From NCBI RefSeq assembly GCF_013409065.1, contig NZ_JACBZP010000001.1:3048518-3112517 (forward strand): a stretch of DNA of 64,000 nucleotides, in the 5' to 3' direction. Both the position numbers and the translations under genes were made by a program. Of this stretch, positions 32,250 to 41,244 are shown piece by piece. The notes under the pieces are model-generated. The model made no database searches. It had not been told where the DNA came from and saw only the letters and a list, made by a program, of their open reading frames with translations. The DNA comes from Spelaeicoccus albus (GTDB taxonomy: Bacteria > Actinomycetota > Actinomycetes > Actinomycetales > Brevibacteriaceae). Position 1 is the stretch's first letter; every line of letters begins with the position of its first letter.

Positions 32250-33455
32250 TCAGGACGGCGGCCGCCACCCGGTGGCCGCCGTCCATGCGTTCACGGCCGG
32301 ATCGGCGACAACCGAGAACCACGGTTCCTTGGCTTCGGCGTACCCGGCGGTGCTCGGGTCGGCCGCGTGCTCTGCCGCGGCCGCACGCTTGACGGCCAGA
32401 TATTTACTGCGCCAATCGTCTTCGGCCCGAAGCCAGTCGCGGAACGCCAACGCGTATCGCCAGCCGGGCGTCCCCACTACTCGCACGTGCACGTTGACCA
32501 TTCGAAGCGGGTCGGCATTCGCGTGGAACCGCTTGACCCAATGGTCGGGATCCGGATCGGCGGGTTTCGGCGTGTCCTGCCAAATGCCCGGTTTGCGGGG
32601 GAACCCGGCCCGGGCCAGCGGTTCCCGGACGGTGTCCAGCGTCTCCCGGTCCGCGACCGAGACCTGCAGATCGATCACGTCCTTGGCCGGCAGCCCGGGA
32701 ACGGCCGTCGAGCCGATATGGTCGACCACGAGCACCGCCGGACCGCACTCCCGCCGGATGCGGGCGCCGAGGCGTTCGGCCTGGTCGGGCCAGGTCGGAT
32801 CATACGGGTGCAGAATCGGTCCGCCCCGGCGTTCGGCACACCGGCCGGCGAGCAGGTTCGCGTTGAACGGCAGGAGCCGATCGTGCCAGAGCTGGCCGAC
32901 TTGTTCGAGCACCTCCGCTTCATCGCCTTCGTTCCGCAGTCGGACGTCGGCCGCTTTTCCGCGTTCTCGGTCGTCGGCTTGGGCGGCGATACGGGCGGCC
33001 GCTTCGTCGGCGCTCATGCCGCGGTCGGCGCGCATCCGGCGGATCCGTTCGTGCTCGGGAGCATCGACGTTGATGACGAGGTGATAGTCGGCGCTCATGG
33101 CGTTTTCCACGAGCAGCGGGACGTCGTGGACGACAATCCGTTCCGGCGGCAATTGCTCCAGCCGCGCCGCGTACAGGTCGCGCACGGCCGGGTGCACAAT
33201 GTCATTCAAGTCGTTGCGGGCCTCGTCATCGTCAAAGACGATGCGTCCGAGCGCCGGCCGGTCCAAAGTGCCGTCCGCTGCGATCACGGCGGCGCCAAAT
33301 CGCGTGCGGATCGCCGCCAGCCCGTCGGTGCCCGGAGCGACGGCCTCGCGAGCCAGCACGTCGGCGTCCACGACGTCCGCGCCCAGCACGCGCAGCCGTG
33401 CGGCGACAGTTGATTTGCCGGCGGCGATCCCGCCTGTCAACCCGATACGCAGCAT
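32250..33455 (-). CDS. coaE: Dephospho-CoA kinase fused to a GrpB (UPF0157) domain
   Basis: A 401-residue two-domain protein. Residues 1-195 are dephospho-CoA kinase, the last step of coenzyme A synthesis: P-loop GLTGGIAAGKST (5-16), DADVLAREAV, and the lid with RGMSADEAAARIAAQ. Residues about 215-395 are a GrpB/UPF0157 nucleotidyltransferase-like domain (YDPTWPDQAERL, DHIGSTAVPGLPAKDVIDLQV). The same fusion is known in actinobacteria, e.g. M. tuberculosis CoaE (Rv1631), where the C-terminal part is not needed for catalysis. It sits downstream of rpsA, separated by the membrane protein gene, in the usual order. The start ATG at 33455 has no close upstream gene (24 bp after the membrane protein stop). 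Confidence 0.95.
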   Translation of the reverse strand: MLRIGLTGGIAAGKSTVAARLRVLGADVVDADVLAREAVAPGTDGLAAIRTRFGAAVIAADGTLDRPALGRIVFDDDEARNDLNDIVHPAVRDLYAARLEQLPPERIVVHDVPLLVENAMSADYHLVINVDAPEHERIRRMRADRGMSADEAAARIAAQADDRERGKAADVRLRNEGDEAEVLEQVGQLWHDRLLPFNANLLAGRCAERRGGPILHPYDPTWPDQAERLGARIRRECGPAVLVVDHIGSTAVPGLPAKDVIDLQVSVADRETLDTVREPLARAGFPRKPGIWQDTPKPADPDPDHWVKRFHANADPLRMVNVHVRVVGTPGWRYALAFRDWLRAEDDWRSKYLAVKRAAAAEHAADPSTAGYAEAKEPWFSVVADPAVNAWTAATGWRPPS

Positions 33456-33479
33456 GGTTCCACGATAACGTGACGACGG

Positions 33480-35321
33480 CTACCGCCCGGCGATCGTCAC
33501 CACCCAGACTCCCCCGCGGCGCACCGGGTCCGGCGAATGGGTGATGCGCGCCGTCCACCGGGCGACGTCGGCCGGCGGCAGGCGCAACCACGGGTTCCGC
33601 GCCACCACGACGTAGTCGACCTGCCCGGCGACAAGCGCCCGACCGGCGGCCCGGGCGGTGGGCGCGTTTGCCGGCGGCAGACCGCCGGCGGAATCCGCGT
33701 CGTCCAGCGCCTCGTCGTAGCCGTCGGCCGGAGCTTGATAGATGACCGGCTGATCCGCCGTCGAGCCGATGAAGTATCCGCCCGTGGACCGATACCTCAT
33801 TCCGGCGACCGCTTGCCACGCCATTGCTTCGTCGGCATGCGGTTCGGCGATGGCCTTGGCGCGCGGCACGGTTTTGACGATCGCGCCGGCCTCGATTCCG
33901 GGCGCACCGTCGGCAAAGAACTTCGGAACGTTGAGAGGCCGGGACGCCGCGGGGCCGGGCACGATCGTCAGGGCGAGCAGGCCGGCTGCCGCGAACGCAG
34001 CGGCCGGGCGGACGAACCGCCGCGATTGCCGGGACGGCCGGGACTGCTGCCGGGCCATGTCGAGTCCGGTGCCCGCCAGGATCGCCACTGCCAACGCCGT
34101 GAATACGGCAAGCCGCATGGGCAGGATGTTCCGCAGGACGGGAATGTACTCAATCAGACGCCACGGCAGGACGACGTGAGTAGCGGCGCCGGCCACGTAC
34201 AAAATCGATCCGAGCGAAAGCAGCCATGAGAAGAACCCGATGATTGACGTCGTCCGGATCACTATCCGGCGTTCGCCGCGCCACCCCGCGATGACGACGA
34301 TCAGCACGGCGATCAGCAGGGGTACGCCGAGGTAGGCGCCCCGTTCGGCGATGTCGATGTAGTCCGGCGACTGGTACGCGGGCCCGGGGAGTTGCGCCAG
34401 CGTGCCGGACGCCGGCTGCAGGACGCCGAGCAGATCCGTGTCCCAGAGGCCGCCCGGCCGAATGGCTTGTCGGGGCGCGCCGGGTCCGGCCATGGCAACG
34501 AACAACGGGATGCCGAGGATACCGGCGATGACGCCGCCCAGCCCCGCGGTCGGTACCAGGCGGCGTCCGAGCTTGCCGCGCACGGCCGGATCCACGACGG
34601 CGACGACGATCACGGCCACCATCGTGAGCAGGGCCGTCGAGGCGAGCAATTCGGTCGAGAGATACAGCTGGAACGCCGCGGCCAGCCCGGTCCGCACGCC
34701 GATGCGTCGCCTGGACTTCGTCGTGTACAGCACGTCGTAGAGCACGCCGACGGCGATCGGCGGCACAGTTGCAAAGGCCAGGTTCAGGTGCCCGCCGGAT
34801 TGGGCGAAGACATAGGTGGAAAAGCCGTACAGGATGCCGCCGAATCCGGCCGACGGCGCGCTCATGAACCGCCGAAGGGCCAGGGCGCCGGCCAACGCCG
34901 ACACGGCCGGGCACAATGCGATGAGCACGTTGTATGCCACGACGGGGCCGGCGAGCATCGTGACCGGCGCCATCGGCAGCGCCAGCCCCAGTATCGACGT
35001 GTTCCACGCGCCGTTCACGCCGTCCGGGAAATTCATCAGCGAGGTGTGGAGCAGATTCGATTCGCCGCCCGGCTCGATCACCCGGGCCGCGTGCGCCAGC
35101 CACCAGATGAACAGCGACGAATCGTCGCTGCTGGCGAACACCCGCCGGCGGATAGTGCCGAGAACCGGCCAATAGACCAATGCGCTGAGGCCGAGGCACC
35201 CGGCAAAGTACGCGGCCCACCCCCATCGGCGTCGCGCGCCGGACACCGGCGGGCCCGGACGCCGTCCGGAGACGCGCCAGGGCCCCTCACCGGACGGTGA
35301 GGGGCCCTGGAATCGCGACAT
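33480..35321 (-). CDS. Polytopic membrane protein of unknown function (GT-C/YfhO-like layout)
   Basis: I do not recognise a specific family. The protein (613 residues from the ATG at 35321) has a first helix near residue 35-55, about eleven further hydrophobic helices up to residue 445, and a soluble C-terminal domain of about 165 residues that would face outside. An acidic first loop with SSDDSSLFIWWLAHA and a conserved-looking NFPDGVNGAWNTS resembles lipid-linked-sugar GT-C glycosyltransferases, which bind metal through such residues; this is inference. The start is uncertain: a strong inverted repeat (35277-35310) lies in the first codons, and a GTG at about 35247 beyond it is an alternative. 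It lies between rpsA and coaE, same strand. Confidence 0.75.
   Translation of the reverse strand: MSRFQGPSPSGEGPWRVSGRRPGPPVSGARRRWGWAAYFAGCLGLSALVYWPVLGTIRRRVFASSDDSSLFIWWLAHAARVIEPGGESNLLHTSLMNFPDGVNGAWNTSILGLALPMAPVTMLAGPVVAYNVLIALCPAVSALAGALALRRFMSAPSAGFGGILYGFSTYVFAQSGGHLNLAFATVPPIAVGVLYDVLYTTKSRRRIGVRTGLAAAFQLYLSTELLASTALLTMVAVIVVAVVDPAVRGKLGRRLVPTAGLGGVIAGILGIPLFVAMAGPGAPRQAIRPGGLWDTDLLGVLQPASGTLAQLPGPAYQSPDYIDIAERGAYLGVPLLIAVLIVVIAGWRGERRIVIRTTSIIGFFSWLLSLGSILYVAGAATHVVLPWRLIEYIPVLRNILPMRLAVFTALAVAILAGTGLDMARQQSRPSRQSRRFVRPAAAFAAAGLLALTIVPGPAASRPLNVPKFFADGAPGIEAGAIVKTVPRAKAIAEPHADEAMAWQAVAGMRYRSTGGYFIGSTADQPVIYQAPADGYDEALDDADSAGGLPPANAPTARAAGRALVAGQVDYVVVARNPWLRLPPADVARWTARITHSPDPVRRGGVWVVTIAGR
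35277..35310 (-). terminator. Strong hairpin after rpsA
   Basis: Arms 35277-35292 and 35295-35310 are perfectly complementary (16 bp, CCAGGGCCCCTCACCG). On the minus strand the hairpin stands 30 nt past the rpsA stop and so could end or process its message. There is no T-run. It also overlaps the first codons of the longest reading of the membrane protein. Confidence 0.6.
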
Positions 35322-35340
35322 AGCGGCGCCGGGAACGGCG

Positions 35341-36828
35341 TTAGTTGCCGGCGAGCTTTTCGCGCAAGGCGGCAAGCGCTTCATCGGTGGCGAGTGTGCC
35401 GGAATCCTGCGGCTGCTCGGTCGACGAATAATTGCCGGACGCCGGGGCTGGCGTCGCCGAGGACGAGCTGGACTCGCCCGTGGCGGCGTCGGCGTCGGCC
35501 TTGATGGCCGCGGCGACCTGCTTCTTGTGCTCTTCCCAGCGAGCCTGGGCAGCGGCGTACTGCGCTTCCCATTCGTCGCGCTGAGCCTCGTAGCCCTCGA
35601 GCCATTCCTGGGTCTCGGGATCGAAGCCCTCGGGGTACTTGTAGTTGCCGTCCTCGTCGTATTCCTGAACCATGCCGTACAGGGCCGGGTCGAGGAATTC
35701 GTCCGAATCCGGGTCGACGCCCTCGTTGGCCTGCTTCAGCGACAGCGAGATGCGGCGACGTTCCAGATCGATGTCGATGACCTTGACGAAGATCTCGTCA
35801 TCGACGCTGACGACCTGCTCGGGCAGTTCGACGTGGCGCACCGCCAGTTCGGAGATGTGCACGAGGCCCTCGATGCCGTCTTCGACGCGCACGAACACGC
35901 CGAACGGCACCAGCTTGGTGACCTTGCCCGGAACGATCTGGCCGATCGCGTGGGTGCGGGCGAACTGCTGCCACGGATCTTCCTGGGTGGCCTTGAGCGA
36001 CAAGGACACGCGTTCGCGGTCCATGTCGACGTCGAGAACCTCGACAGTGACTTCGTCGCCGACGCTGACAACCTCGTTGGGGTGGTCGATGTGCTTCCAG
36101 CTGAGCTCGGAGACGTGCACCAGGCCGTCGACTCCGCCCAGGTCGACGAAAGCGCCGAAGTTGACGATGGACGACACGACACCGGGGCGGACCTGTCCCT
36201 TTTGCAGCGTGGTGAGGAACGTGTGGCGCACCTCGGACTGCGTCTGTTCGAGCCAGGCGCGGCGCGACAGGACCACGTTGTTGCGGTTCTTGTCGAGTTC
36301 GATGATCTTGGCATCGACCTGCTGGCCGATGTACGGAGCAAGATCCCGCACGCGGCGCATCTCGACCAGCGAAGCCGGAAGGAAGCCGCGCAGACCGATA
36401 TCGAGGATCAGGCCGCCCTTGACGACCTCGATGACGGTGCCGGTGACGATGCCGTCTTCTTCCTTGATCTTTTCGATGTCGCCCCACGCGCGCTCGTACT
36501 GTGCGCGCTTCTTCGAGAGCATGAGCCGGCCCTCTTTGTCCTCTTTTTGCAGGACGAGAGCTTCGACTTCGTCGCCGACCGCGACGACTTCGGACGGATC
36601 GACATCGTGCTTGATCGACAGTTCGCGGGACAAGATGACGCCTTCGGTCTTGTACCCGATGTCAACCAGCACTTCGTCGCGGTCCACCTTCACGATGGTG
36701 CCGGTGACGAGGTCGCCGTCGTTGAAGTATTTGATCGTCTCATCGACGGCGGCCAGGAAGTCTTCAGCAGATCCGATGTCGTTGACAGCGACCTGCGGTG
36801 TCGCCTTTTCAGGCGTGGTAGTGGTCAT
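35341..36828 (-). CDS. rpsA: 30S ribosomal protein S1
   Basis: A 495-residue S1 protein with four S1 RNA-binding domains (about residues 40-110, 125-190, 210-280, 295-365), each of the type GxVxxVxxxGxFVxL, for example VTGTIVKVDRDEVLVDIGY and VVSSIVNFGAFVDLGG. Actinobacterial S1 has four to five such repeats and an acidic, disordered tail, here about 110 residues with runs of Ser and Ala/Glu. It guides mRNA to the ribosome; in mycobacteria it was discussed as a target of pyrazinoic acid. A leader of about 110 nt precedes the ATG; I see no clear ribosome binding site other than an AAAGG. Hairpin 35277-35310 follows. Bases 36829-37033 hold this leader and the promoter of the next gene. Confidence 0.97.
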   Translation of the reverse strand: MTTTTPEKATPQVAVNDIGSAEDFLAAVDETIKYFNDGDLVTGTIVKVDRDEVLVDIGYKTEGVILSRELSIKHDVDPSEVVAVGDEVEALVLQKEDKEGRLMLSKKRAQYERAWGDIEKIKEEDGIVTGTVIEVVKGGLILDIGLRGFLPASLVEMRRVRDLAPYIGQQVDAKIIELDKNRNNVVLSRRAWLEQTQSEVRHTFLTTLQKGQVRPGVVSSIVNFGAFVDLGGVDGLVHVSELSWKHIDHPNEVVSVGDEVTVEVLDVDMDRERVSLSLKATQEDPWQQFARTHAIGQIVPGKVTKLVPFGVFVRVEDGIEGLVHISELAVRHVELPEQVVSVDDEIFVKVIDIDLERRRISLSLKQANEGVDPDSDEFLDPALYGMVQEYDEDGNYKYPEGFDPETQEWLEGYEAQRDEWEAQYAAAQARWEEHKKQVAAAIKADADAATGESSSSSATPAPASGNYSSTEQPQDSGTLATDEALAALREKLAGN

Positions 36829-37033
36829 AAAGGTTGATTACTCCGTAGTGGACATTTGCAGTCATCGGCACGATTCGGCGGCGCTGCGGCCGTCGCCTCG
36901 TACGACTGCGTAGTAGCTGGATAGGAACTATTCATTTATGGTGATGCACGGCCCGGCGAAATTCCGAGCACATACAGCCCTTAATGCTACCATCTTCGCC
37001 CAGCCGATTTCGAAAGCGAGTAGCGTTCATTTC

Positions 37034-37858
37034 ATGAGCTCCACCGACCACCCCGATCCCGTCAGCGGCGGGTATCTGCCGATCGGCGCGGAGGAATCCG
37101 TCCGAGCCAACCGTTCCTACTGGGACGGCTCGGCCGCCGAGTATCTGGCCGACCACGGCAGCTTTCTGGGCGACACGCGTTTCATCTGGTGCCCGGAAGG
37201 GGTGGACGAGGCCGATGCCCGGCTGCTCGGCGACGTGTCCGGCCGCGACGTGCTCGAGATCGGGTGCGGGGCCGGCCAGTGCAGCAGATGGCTGGCCGTG
37301 TCCGGCGCACGGGCCACCGGCATCGATTTCTCCACCGGAATGCTGGACGAGGCCAAACGGTTGCAAGCGCGCCAACCGGCCGGCACGCCGTCCCCGACGT
37401 TGCTGCTCGGCGATGCGCGTCAGCTGCCGGGGCCGGACGACGCGTTCGATATCGCCTGCTCGGCGTACGGCGCGCTTCCGTTCGTCTCGGACGCCGAATC
37501 GGTGCTCTCCGAGGTGGCGCGGGTGCTGCGACCGGGCGGCCTTTGGGTCTTCTCGGTGACGCATCCGGTGCGGTGGATGTTTCCGGACGTGCCGGGCGAA
37601 TCCGGCTTGGCAGTCGAATATTCCTATTTCGACAGAACCCCGTACGTCGAGCTGGACGCCGGCAACAGGCCGGTGTACGCCGAGCATCACCGAACCATGG
37701 GCGATTGGGTATCGCTCATCGTCGGCGCCGGATTCGTCATCGACGGCCTCGTCGAACCGGAATGGCCGGCCGAGAACGACGCGGCGTGGGGCGGGTGGTC
37801 GCCGCTGCGCGGGGCGTTGATGCCGGGTACCGCGATATTCCGCTGCCGCCTCCCGTAA
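37034..37858 (+). CDS. Class I SAM-dependent methyltransferase
   Basis: A 274-residue methyltransferase. Motif I VLEIGCGAGQCSRWL (about 71-85), motif II GDARQLP and motif III region VARVLRPGGLWVFSV are clear. The substrate is unknown; related actinobacterial proteins keep this position between polA and rpsA. The start ATG at 37034 lies 7 nt after TAGCGT (37021-37026) and begins MSSTDHPDPV; longer readings upstream cross the rpsA promoter region. It is convergent with polA, with a hairpin between them. Confidence 0.9.
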   Translation: MSSTDHPDPVSGGYLPIGAEESVRANRSYWDGSAAEYLADHGSFLGDTRFIWCPEGVDEADARLLGDVSGRDVLEIGCGAGQCSRWLAVSGARATGIDFSTGMLDEAKRLQARQPAGTPSPTLLLGDARQLPGPDDAFDIACSAYGALPFVSDAESVLSEVARVLRPGGLWVFSVTHPVRWMFPDVPGESGLAVEYSYFDRTPYVELDAGNRPVYAEHHRTMGDWVSLIVGAGFVIDGLVEPEWPAENDAAWGGWSPLRGALMPGTAIFRCRLP

Positions 37859-37867
37859 GTCTCGCCG

Positions 37868-37894
37868 CCCGCGGGGTAGTCCGTTCTCCGCGGG
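37868..37894. terminator. Hairpin between convergent methyltransferase and polA
   Basis: CCCGCGG (37868-37874) pairs with CCGCGGG (37888-37894) across a 13-nt loop, 9 bp after the methyltransferase stop. Its place between converging genes suggests a terminator for either; no T-run is present. Confidence 0.4.
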
Positions 37895-37970
37895 GCCAAA
37901 TATTCAACCTCGTCGCGCACAAACGACCCCGCGCGCCGGTTCGCAGTGCAATACCGAGGACGCCGCGATT

Positions 37971-40709
37971 TCAGTGTGCGGCTTCGTGCCAGGATTTGCC
38001 GTGGCCGACGTTGACGTCGAGCGGCACGTCGAGGGAATACGCGTTCGCCATTTTGTCGCGCACCAACTCTTCGACGGCGTCCGCTTCACCGGACGCGACC
38101 TCGATGATGACCTCGTCGTGCACCTGCAGCAGCATCCGACTGCCCAGTTCGCCGTGCCGAAGCCCCTCGTCGACGCCGAGCATCGCCAGCTTCATGATGT
38201 CGGCCGCCGACCCCTGGATGGGGGCGTTCAGGGCAGCCCGTTCGGCCATGTCGCGACGCTGCCGGTTGGACGAGGTCAAGTCCGGCAGGTAGCGGCGCCG
38301 GCCCTTGATGGTCTCGGTGTACCCGGTGCGCCGGGCCTGCTCCACGACGTCCTGCAGATAATCGCGCACTCCCCCGAATCTGGCGAAGTACTCGTCCCGA
38401 AGACCGCCGGCTTCGTCGACGCTGATCTTGAGCTGCCGGGAGAGCCCGAACGCGCTGAGCCCGTATGCCAAGCCGTAGGACATGGCTTTGACCTTCGAGC
38501 GCATTTCCGCGCTCACGTCGGCTTCGTCGACGTGGAAGACGCGGGCGCCGACGAAGTTGTGCAGATCTTCTCCGGCTCGGAACGCCGCCTGCAGGCCGTC
38601 ATCGCCGGACAAGTGCGCCATGATGCGCATTTCGATCTGGCTGTAGTCGGCGGTCAGCAGCGATTCATACGCCCGGCCGCCGGAATCCTTGCCCACCACG
38701 AACACTTCGCGGATCTGCCGCCCGGCAGTCGTGCGCACCGGGATGTTCTGCAAGTTCGGGTCGGTCGACGACAACCGGCCGGTGGCGGCAACGGTCTGCT
38801 GATAGCTGGTGTGTACGCGCCCGTCGTCGCTGACCGCCTTCCGCAGACCTTCCACCGTTTGTTTCAGGCGGATGTTGTCGCGGTAGTCCAGCAGGTGCGC
38901 CAGGAACGGGTGCTCGGTTTTGGCGAACAAATCGGTCAACGCGTCGGCGTCGGTCGTATAACCGGTCTTCGTGCGTTTCGTCTTCGGCATGTCGAGTTCG
39001 TCGAAAAGCACGACTTGCAGCTGCTTGGGCGATCCGAGGTTCACCTGGCGGCCGATCGTCTCGTAGGCGGCGTCGGCAGCCCTTTCGGCGGCGTCCGAGA
39101 ACATGTCCTCGAGCCGTGCGATCCGGTCGGAGTCAACGGCAATTCCCGCGGTCTCCATCCCGGCCAGCACGCGCTGGATCGGCAGTTCGAGGTCGGTCAG
39201 CAGCCCTGCCGCGCCGATTTTTTCCAGTTCGCCGTCCAGCGCCTTCGCCAGATCCCGGACGCCGGCCGCGTTCGACCCGAGCGCGGTGTCGGCAGCGGCG
39301 TCGCCGTCGAGATCGAGACTGAGCTGGCCGTCGTCGGACTCGTCGATTTCAATTGTGCGGCCCAGATATCGCATGACGAGGTCGTCGAGCTTGTAGGTCC
39401 GTTGGTCGGGATGCAGCAGATACGCGGCGAGTTCGGTATCGCAGGTCAGTCCGCGCAGCGGCAGTCCCCGGGCCGCCAACGCTTGGCTGGGCCCTTTGGC
39501 GTCATGCATGACCTTCGGGACGTCCGCGTCGGCCAGCCAGTTCGCCAGCGCGTTCTCGGCCTCGGTGTCCAGCGCGGACGGGTCGATGACGCCCACGCGT
39601 GGTTGCTCATTTCCCGCATCCGCGTCGACCGTGCCCGCAGCCGGTGCGATCGCCAACAGGTCGATATCGCCCGAGCCGTGCCGCCACGTGCCCGACACGG
39701 CCAGGCCGGCGGGCGTGCCGATGCCCTGCAGCCATGCGGCGAGTCCGTCGGGGCCGTGCCTCTCGGTCTCGACGGTGAAAGCCTCGGCCGTGCTCTCGTC
39801 CGGGCCCGAATCGGCGAACAGCCGGTCACGCAACACCCGGAATTCAAGCGCATCGAACAACTGGTGCACGGCTTCCCGCGACGGCGCGCGGCGCTCGGTG
39901 TCGGCGATCTCGACCGGCAGCACGACGTCGGTCAGCAGCTTGTTCAACCTCTGGTTGCGCAGCACGTTGTTGATGTTCTCGCGCAGGCTCTCGCCGACCT
40001 TGCCGCCGATCTCGTCGATGTGCGCAATGACCCCGTCGAGCCCTTCGTACTTCGCGATCCACTTGGCGGCGGTCTTCGGTCCGACGCCGGGGACGCCGGG
40101 CAGGTTGTCGGCGCTCTCCCCCACCAGCGCGGCGAGGCCGCGATAGTTTTCGGGGCTGACGCCGTATTTGTCTTCAATGGCGTCCGGCGTCATCCGTGCC
40201 ATTTCAGACACACCCTTTTTCGGGTACAGCACGGTGATCTTGTCGTTCGACAGCTGGAGACAGTCGCGGTCGCCGGACATGACGAGCACGCTCAGGCCCG
40301 CCTCGGCGGCCTGCGTGGCCATGGTGGCCAGCACGTCGTCCGCCTCGTACCCGTCCTTGGTCACGACGGAGATGTTCATGGCCTCGAGCACTTCCTGGAC
40401 GAGGTCGACCTGTCCGGCGAATTCCGGCGGCGTTTTGGCCCGGCCGGCCTTGTACTCGGCATATTCGGTCTGGCGGAACGATTCGCGCGAGACGTCGAAC
40501 GCCACGGCAACGTGGGTCGGAGCCTCGGCGCCCAGCACATTGATGAGCATGGACGTGAACCCGTAGACGGCGTTGGTGTACTGGCCCGTCGCGGTGCGGA
40601 AGTTGTCGGTCGGCAGGGCGTAGAACGCGCGATACGCAAGCGAATGCCCATCGATCAACAAGAGCGTAGACGTCTGTTCGGGCTGAGGGCCGTGTGCTGA
40701 GGTACTCAC
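37971..40709 (-). CDS. polA: DNA polymerase I
   Basis: A 912-residue family A polymerase for repair and Okazaki-fragment processing. The N-terminal 5'-3' exonuclease (1-300) has LLLIDGHSLAYRAFYALP, SGDRDCLQL and GVGPKTAAKW. The middle domain (about 320-510) lacks the DxE catalytic residues of proofreading exonucleases, as is normal in actinobacteria. The polymerase domain shows TGRLSSTDPNLQNIPVR (motif 1 region), LLTADYSQIEMRIMAHL (motif A), the finger helix RSKVKAMSYGLAYGLSAFGL (motif B) and LLQVHDEVIIEV (motif C). The start is GTG at 40709, 6 nt after TAGGCT, so probably leaderless. The opposite strand carries a 908-codon open frame over the whole gene, a codon-bias shadow. It is divergent from a thioesterase gene, with only 23 bp between starts. 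Confidence 0.98.
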   Translation of the reverse strand: MSTSAHGPQPEQTSTLLLIDGHSLAYRAFYALPTDNFRTATGQYTNAVYGFTSMLINVLGAEAPTHVAVAFDVSRESFRQTEYAEYKAGRAKTPPEFAGQVDLVQEVLEAMNISVVTKDGYEADDVLATMATQAAEAGLSVLVMSGDRDCLQLSNDKITVLYPKKGVSEMARMTPDAIEDKYGVSPENYRGLAALVGESADNLPGVPGVGPKTAAKWIAKYEGLDGVIAHIDEIGGKVGESLRENINNVLRNQRLNKLLTDVVLPVEIADTERRAPSREAVHQLFDALEFRVLRDRLFADSGPDESTAEAFTVETERHGPDGLAAWLQGIGTPAGLAVSGTWRHGSGDIDLLAIAPAAGTVDADAGNEQPRVGVIDPSALDTEAENALANWLADADVPKVMHDAKGPSQALAARGLPLRGLTCDTELAAYLLHPDQRTYKLDDLVMRYLGRTIEIDESDDGQLSLDLDGDAAADTALGSNAAGVRDLAKALDGELEKIGAAGLLTDLELPIQRVLAGMETAGIAVDSDRIARLEDMFSDAAERAADAAYETIGRQVNLGSPKQLQVVLFDELDMPKTKRTKTGYTTDADALTDLFAKTEHPFLAHLLDYRDNIRLKQTVEGLRKAVSDDGRVHTSYQQTVAATGRLSSTDPNLQNIPVRTTAGRQIREVFVVGKDSGGRAYESLLTADYSQIEMRIMAHLSGDDGLQAAFRAGEDLHNFVGARVFHVDEADVSAEMRSKVKAMSYGLAYGLSAFGLSRQLKISVDEAGGLRDEYFARFGGVRDYLQDVVEQARRTGYTETIKGRRRYLPDLTSSNRQRRDMAERAALNAPIQGSAADIMKLAMLGVDEGLRHGELGSRMLLQVHDEVIIEVASGEADAVEELVRDKMANAYSLDVPLDVNVGHGKSWHEAAH

Positions 40710-40715
40710 CCTGAC

Positions 40716-40725
40716 AGCCTAAGCT
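40716..40725. promoter_or_regulatory. Shared, symmetric divergent promoter of polA and the thioesterase gene
   Basis: AGCCTAAGCT contains two -10 boxes sharing the central TA: TAAGCT on the plus strand (40720-40725), 7 nt before the ATG at 40733, and TAGGCT on the minus strand (40721-40716), 6 nt before the polA GTG at 40709. Both transcripts would be leaderless. Confidence 0.55.
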
Positions 40726-40732
40726 CAAGGAC

Positions 40733-41185
40733 ATGAGTTCCGTGTACGAAGCCCCCGGCGAGTTCGATGCCGACGCAGTTCTCGCTCATCTGAACGAACG
40801 GTCCGTCGGCACGTTGAGCGATCGAATGGGGATCGAATTCATCGAGGCCGCTCCCGATCGGTTGGTGGCAACGATGCCCGTCGAGGGCAATACGCAGCCG
40901 TACGGGCTGCTGCACGGCGGCGCGCACGTGGTGCTGGCCGAAACGCTCGGGTCGATGGCGGCAAGCGTGGCAGCCGGGCCGGGCAAGCACGTGGTGGGCA
41001 TCGAGTTGAACGCCAGTCACTCGCGCGGCGTGCGAAGCGGCCGCGTGACCGGGACTGTGACACCCGTACACGTCGGCGGCACGCTGATGACGCATCGGGT
41101 CGAGGTGCGCGACGAGGACGGAAAGCTCGCATCGACGATCCGCATCACCAATCTGGTGCGCGACGCCGCGGGGCCGGGTCACTAG
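40733..41185 (+). CDS. Hotdog-fold acyl-CoA thioesterase (PaaI/MenI type)
   Basis: A 150-residue hotdog-fold protein. NTQPYGLLHGGAHVVLAETLGSMA (about 53-76) is the PaaI/MenI-type active-site helix region with the catalytic acid E69, and GIELNASHSRGVRSG is the typical second strand with the asparagine. It probably hydrolyses an aromatic or short acyl-CoA, or DHNA-CoA in menaquinone synthesis; context does not decide. The start ATG shares a compact divergent promoter with polA. Its stop is followed by a 15-bp tandem repeat and the convergent pdtaR gene. Confidence 0.9.
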   Translation: MSSVYEAPGEFDADAVLAHLNERSVGTLSDRMGIEFIEAAPDRLVATMPVEGNTQPYGLLHGGAHVVLAETLGSMAASVAAGPGKHVVGIELNASHSRGVRSGRVTGTVTPVHVGGTLMTHRVEVRDEDGKLASTIRITNLVRDAAGPGH

Positions 41186-41195
41186 ACCGCATGCC

Positions 41196-41240
41196 CAGGA
41201 CGGCGCTGGTCAGGACGGCGCTGGTCAGGACGGCGCTGGG
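41196..41240. repeat. 15-bp tandem repeat, three units
   Basis: CAGGACGGCGCTGGT is repeated at 41196, 41211 and 41226, the last copy ending in G instead of T. It fills the gap between two convergent genes. Function not apparent. Confidence 0.9.
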
Positions 41241-41244
41241 AGGC

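Noticed and set aside
37974-40700. 908-codon open frame on the plus strand across polA
   Set aside because: It mirrors polA almost exactly, encodes no recognisable domain, and is explained by high-GC codon bias. polA has all its motifs on the other strand.
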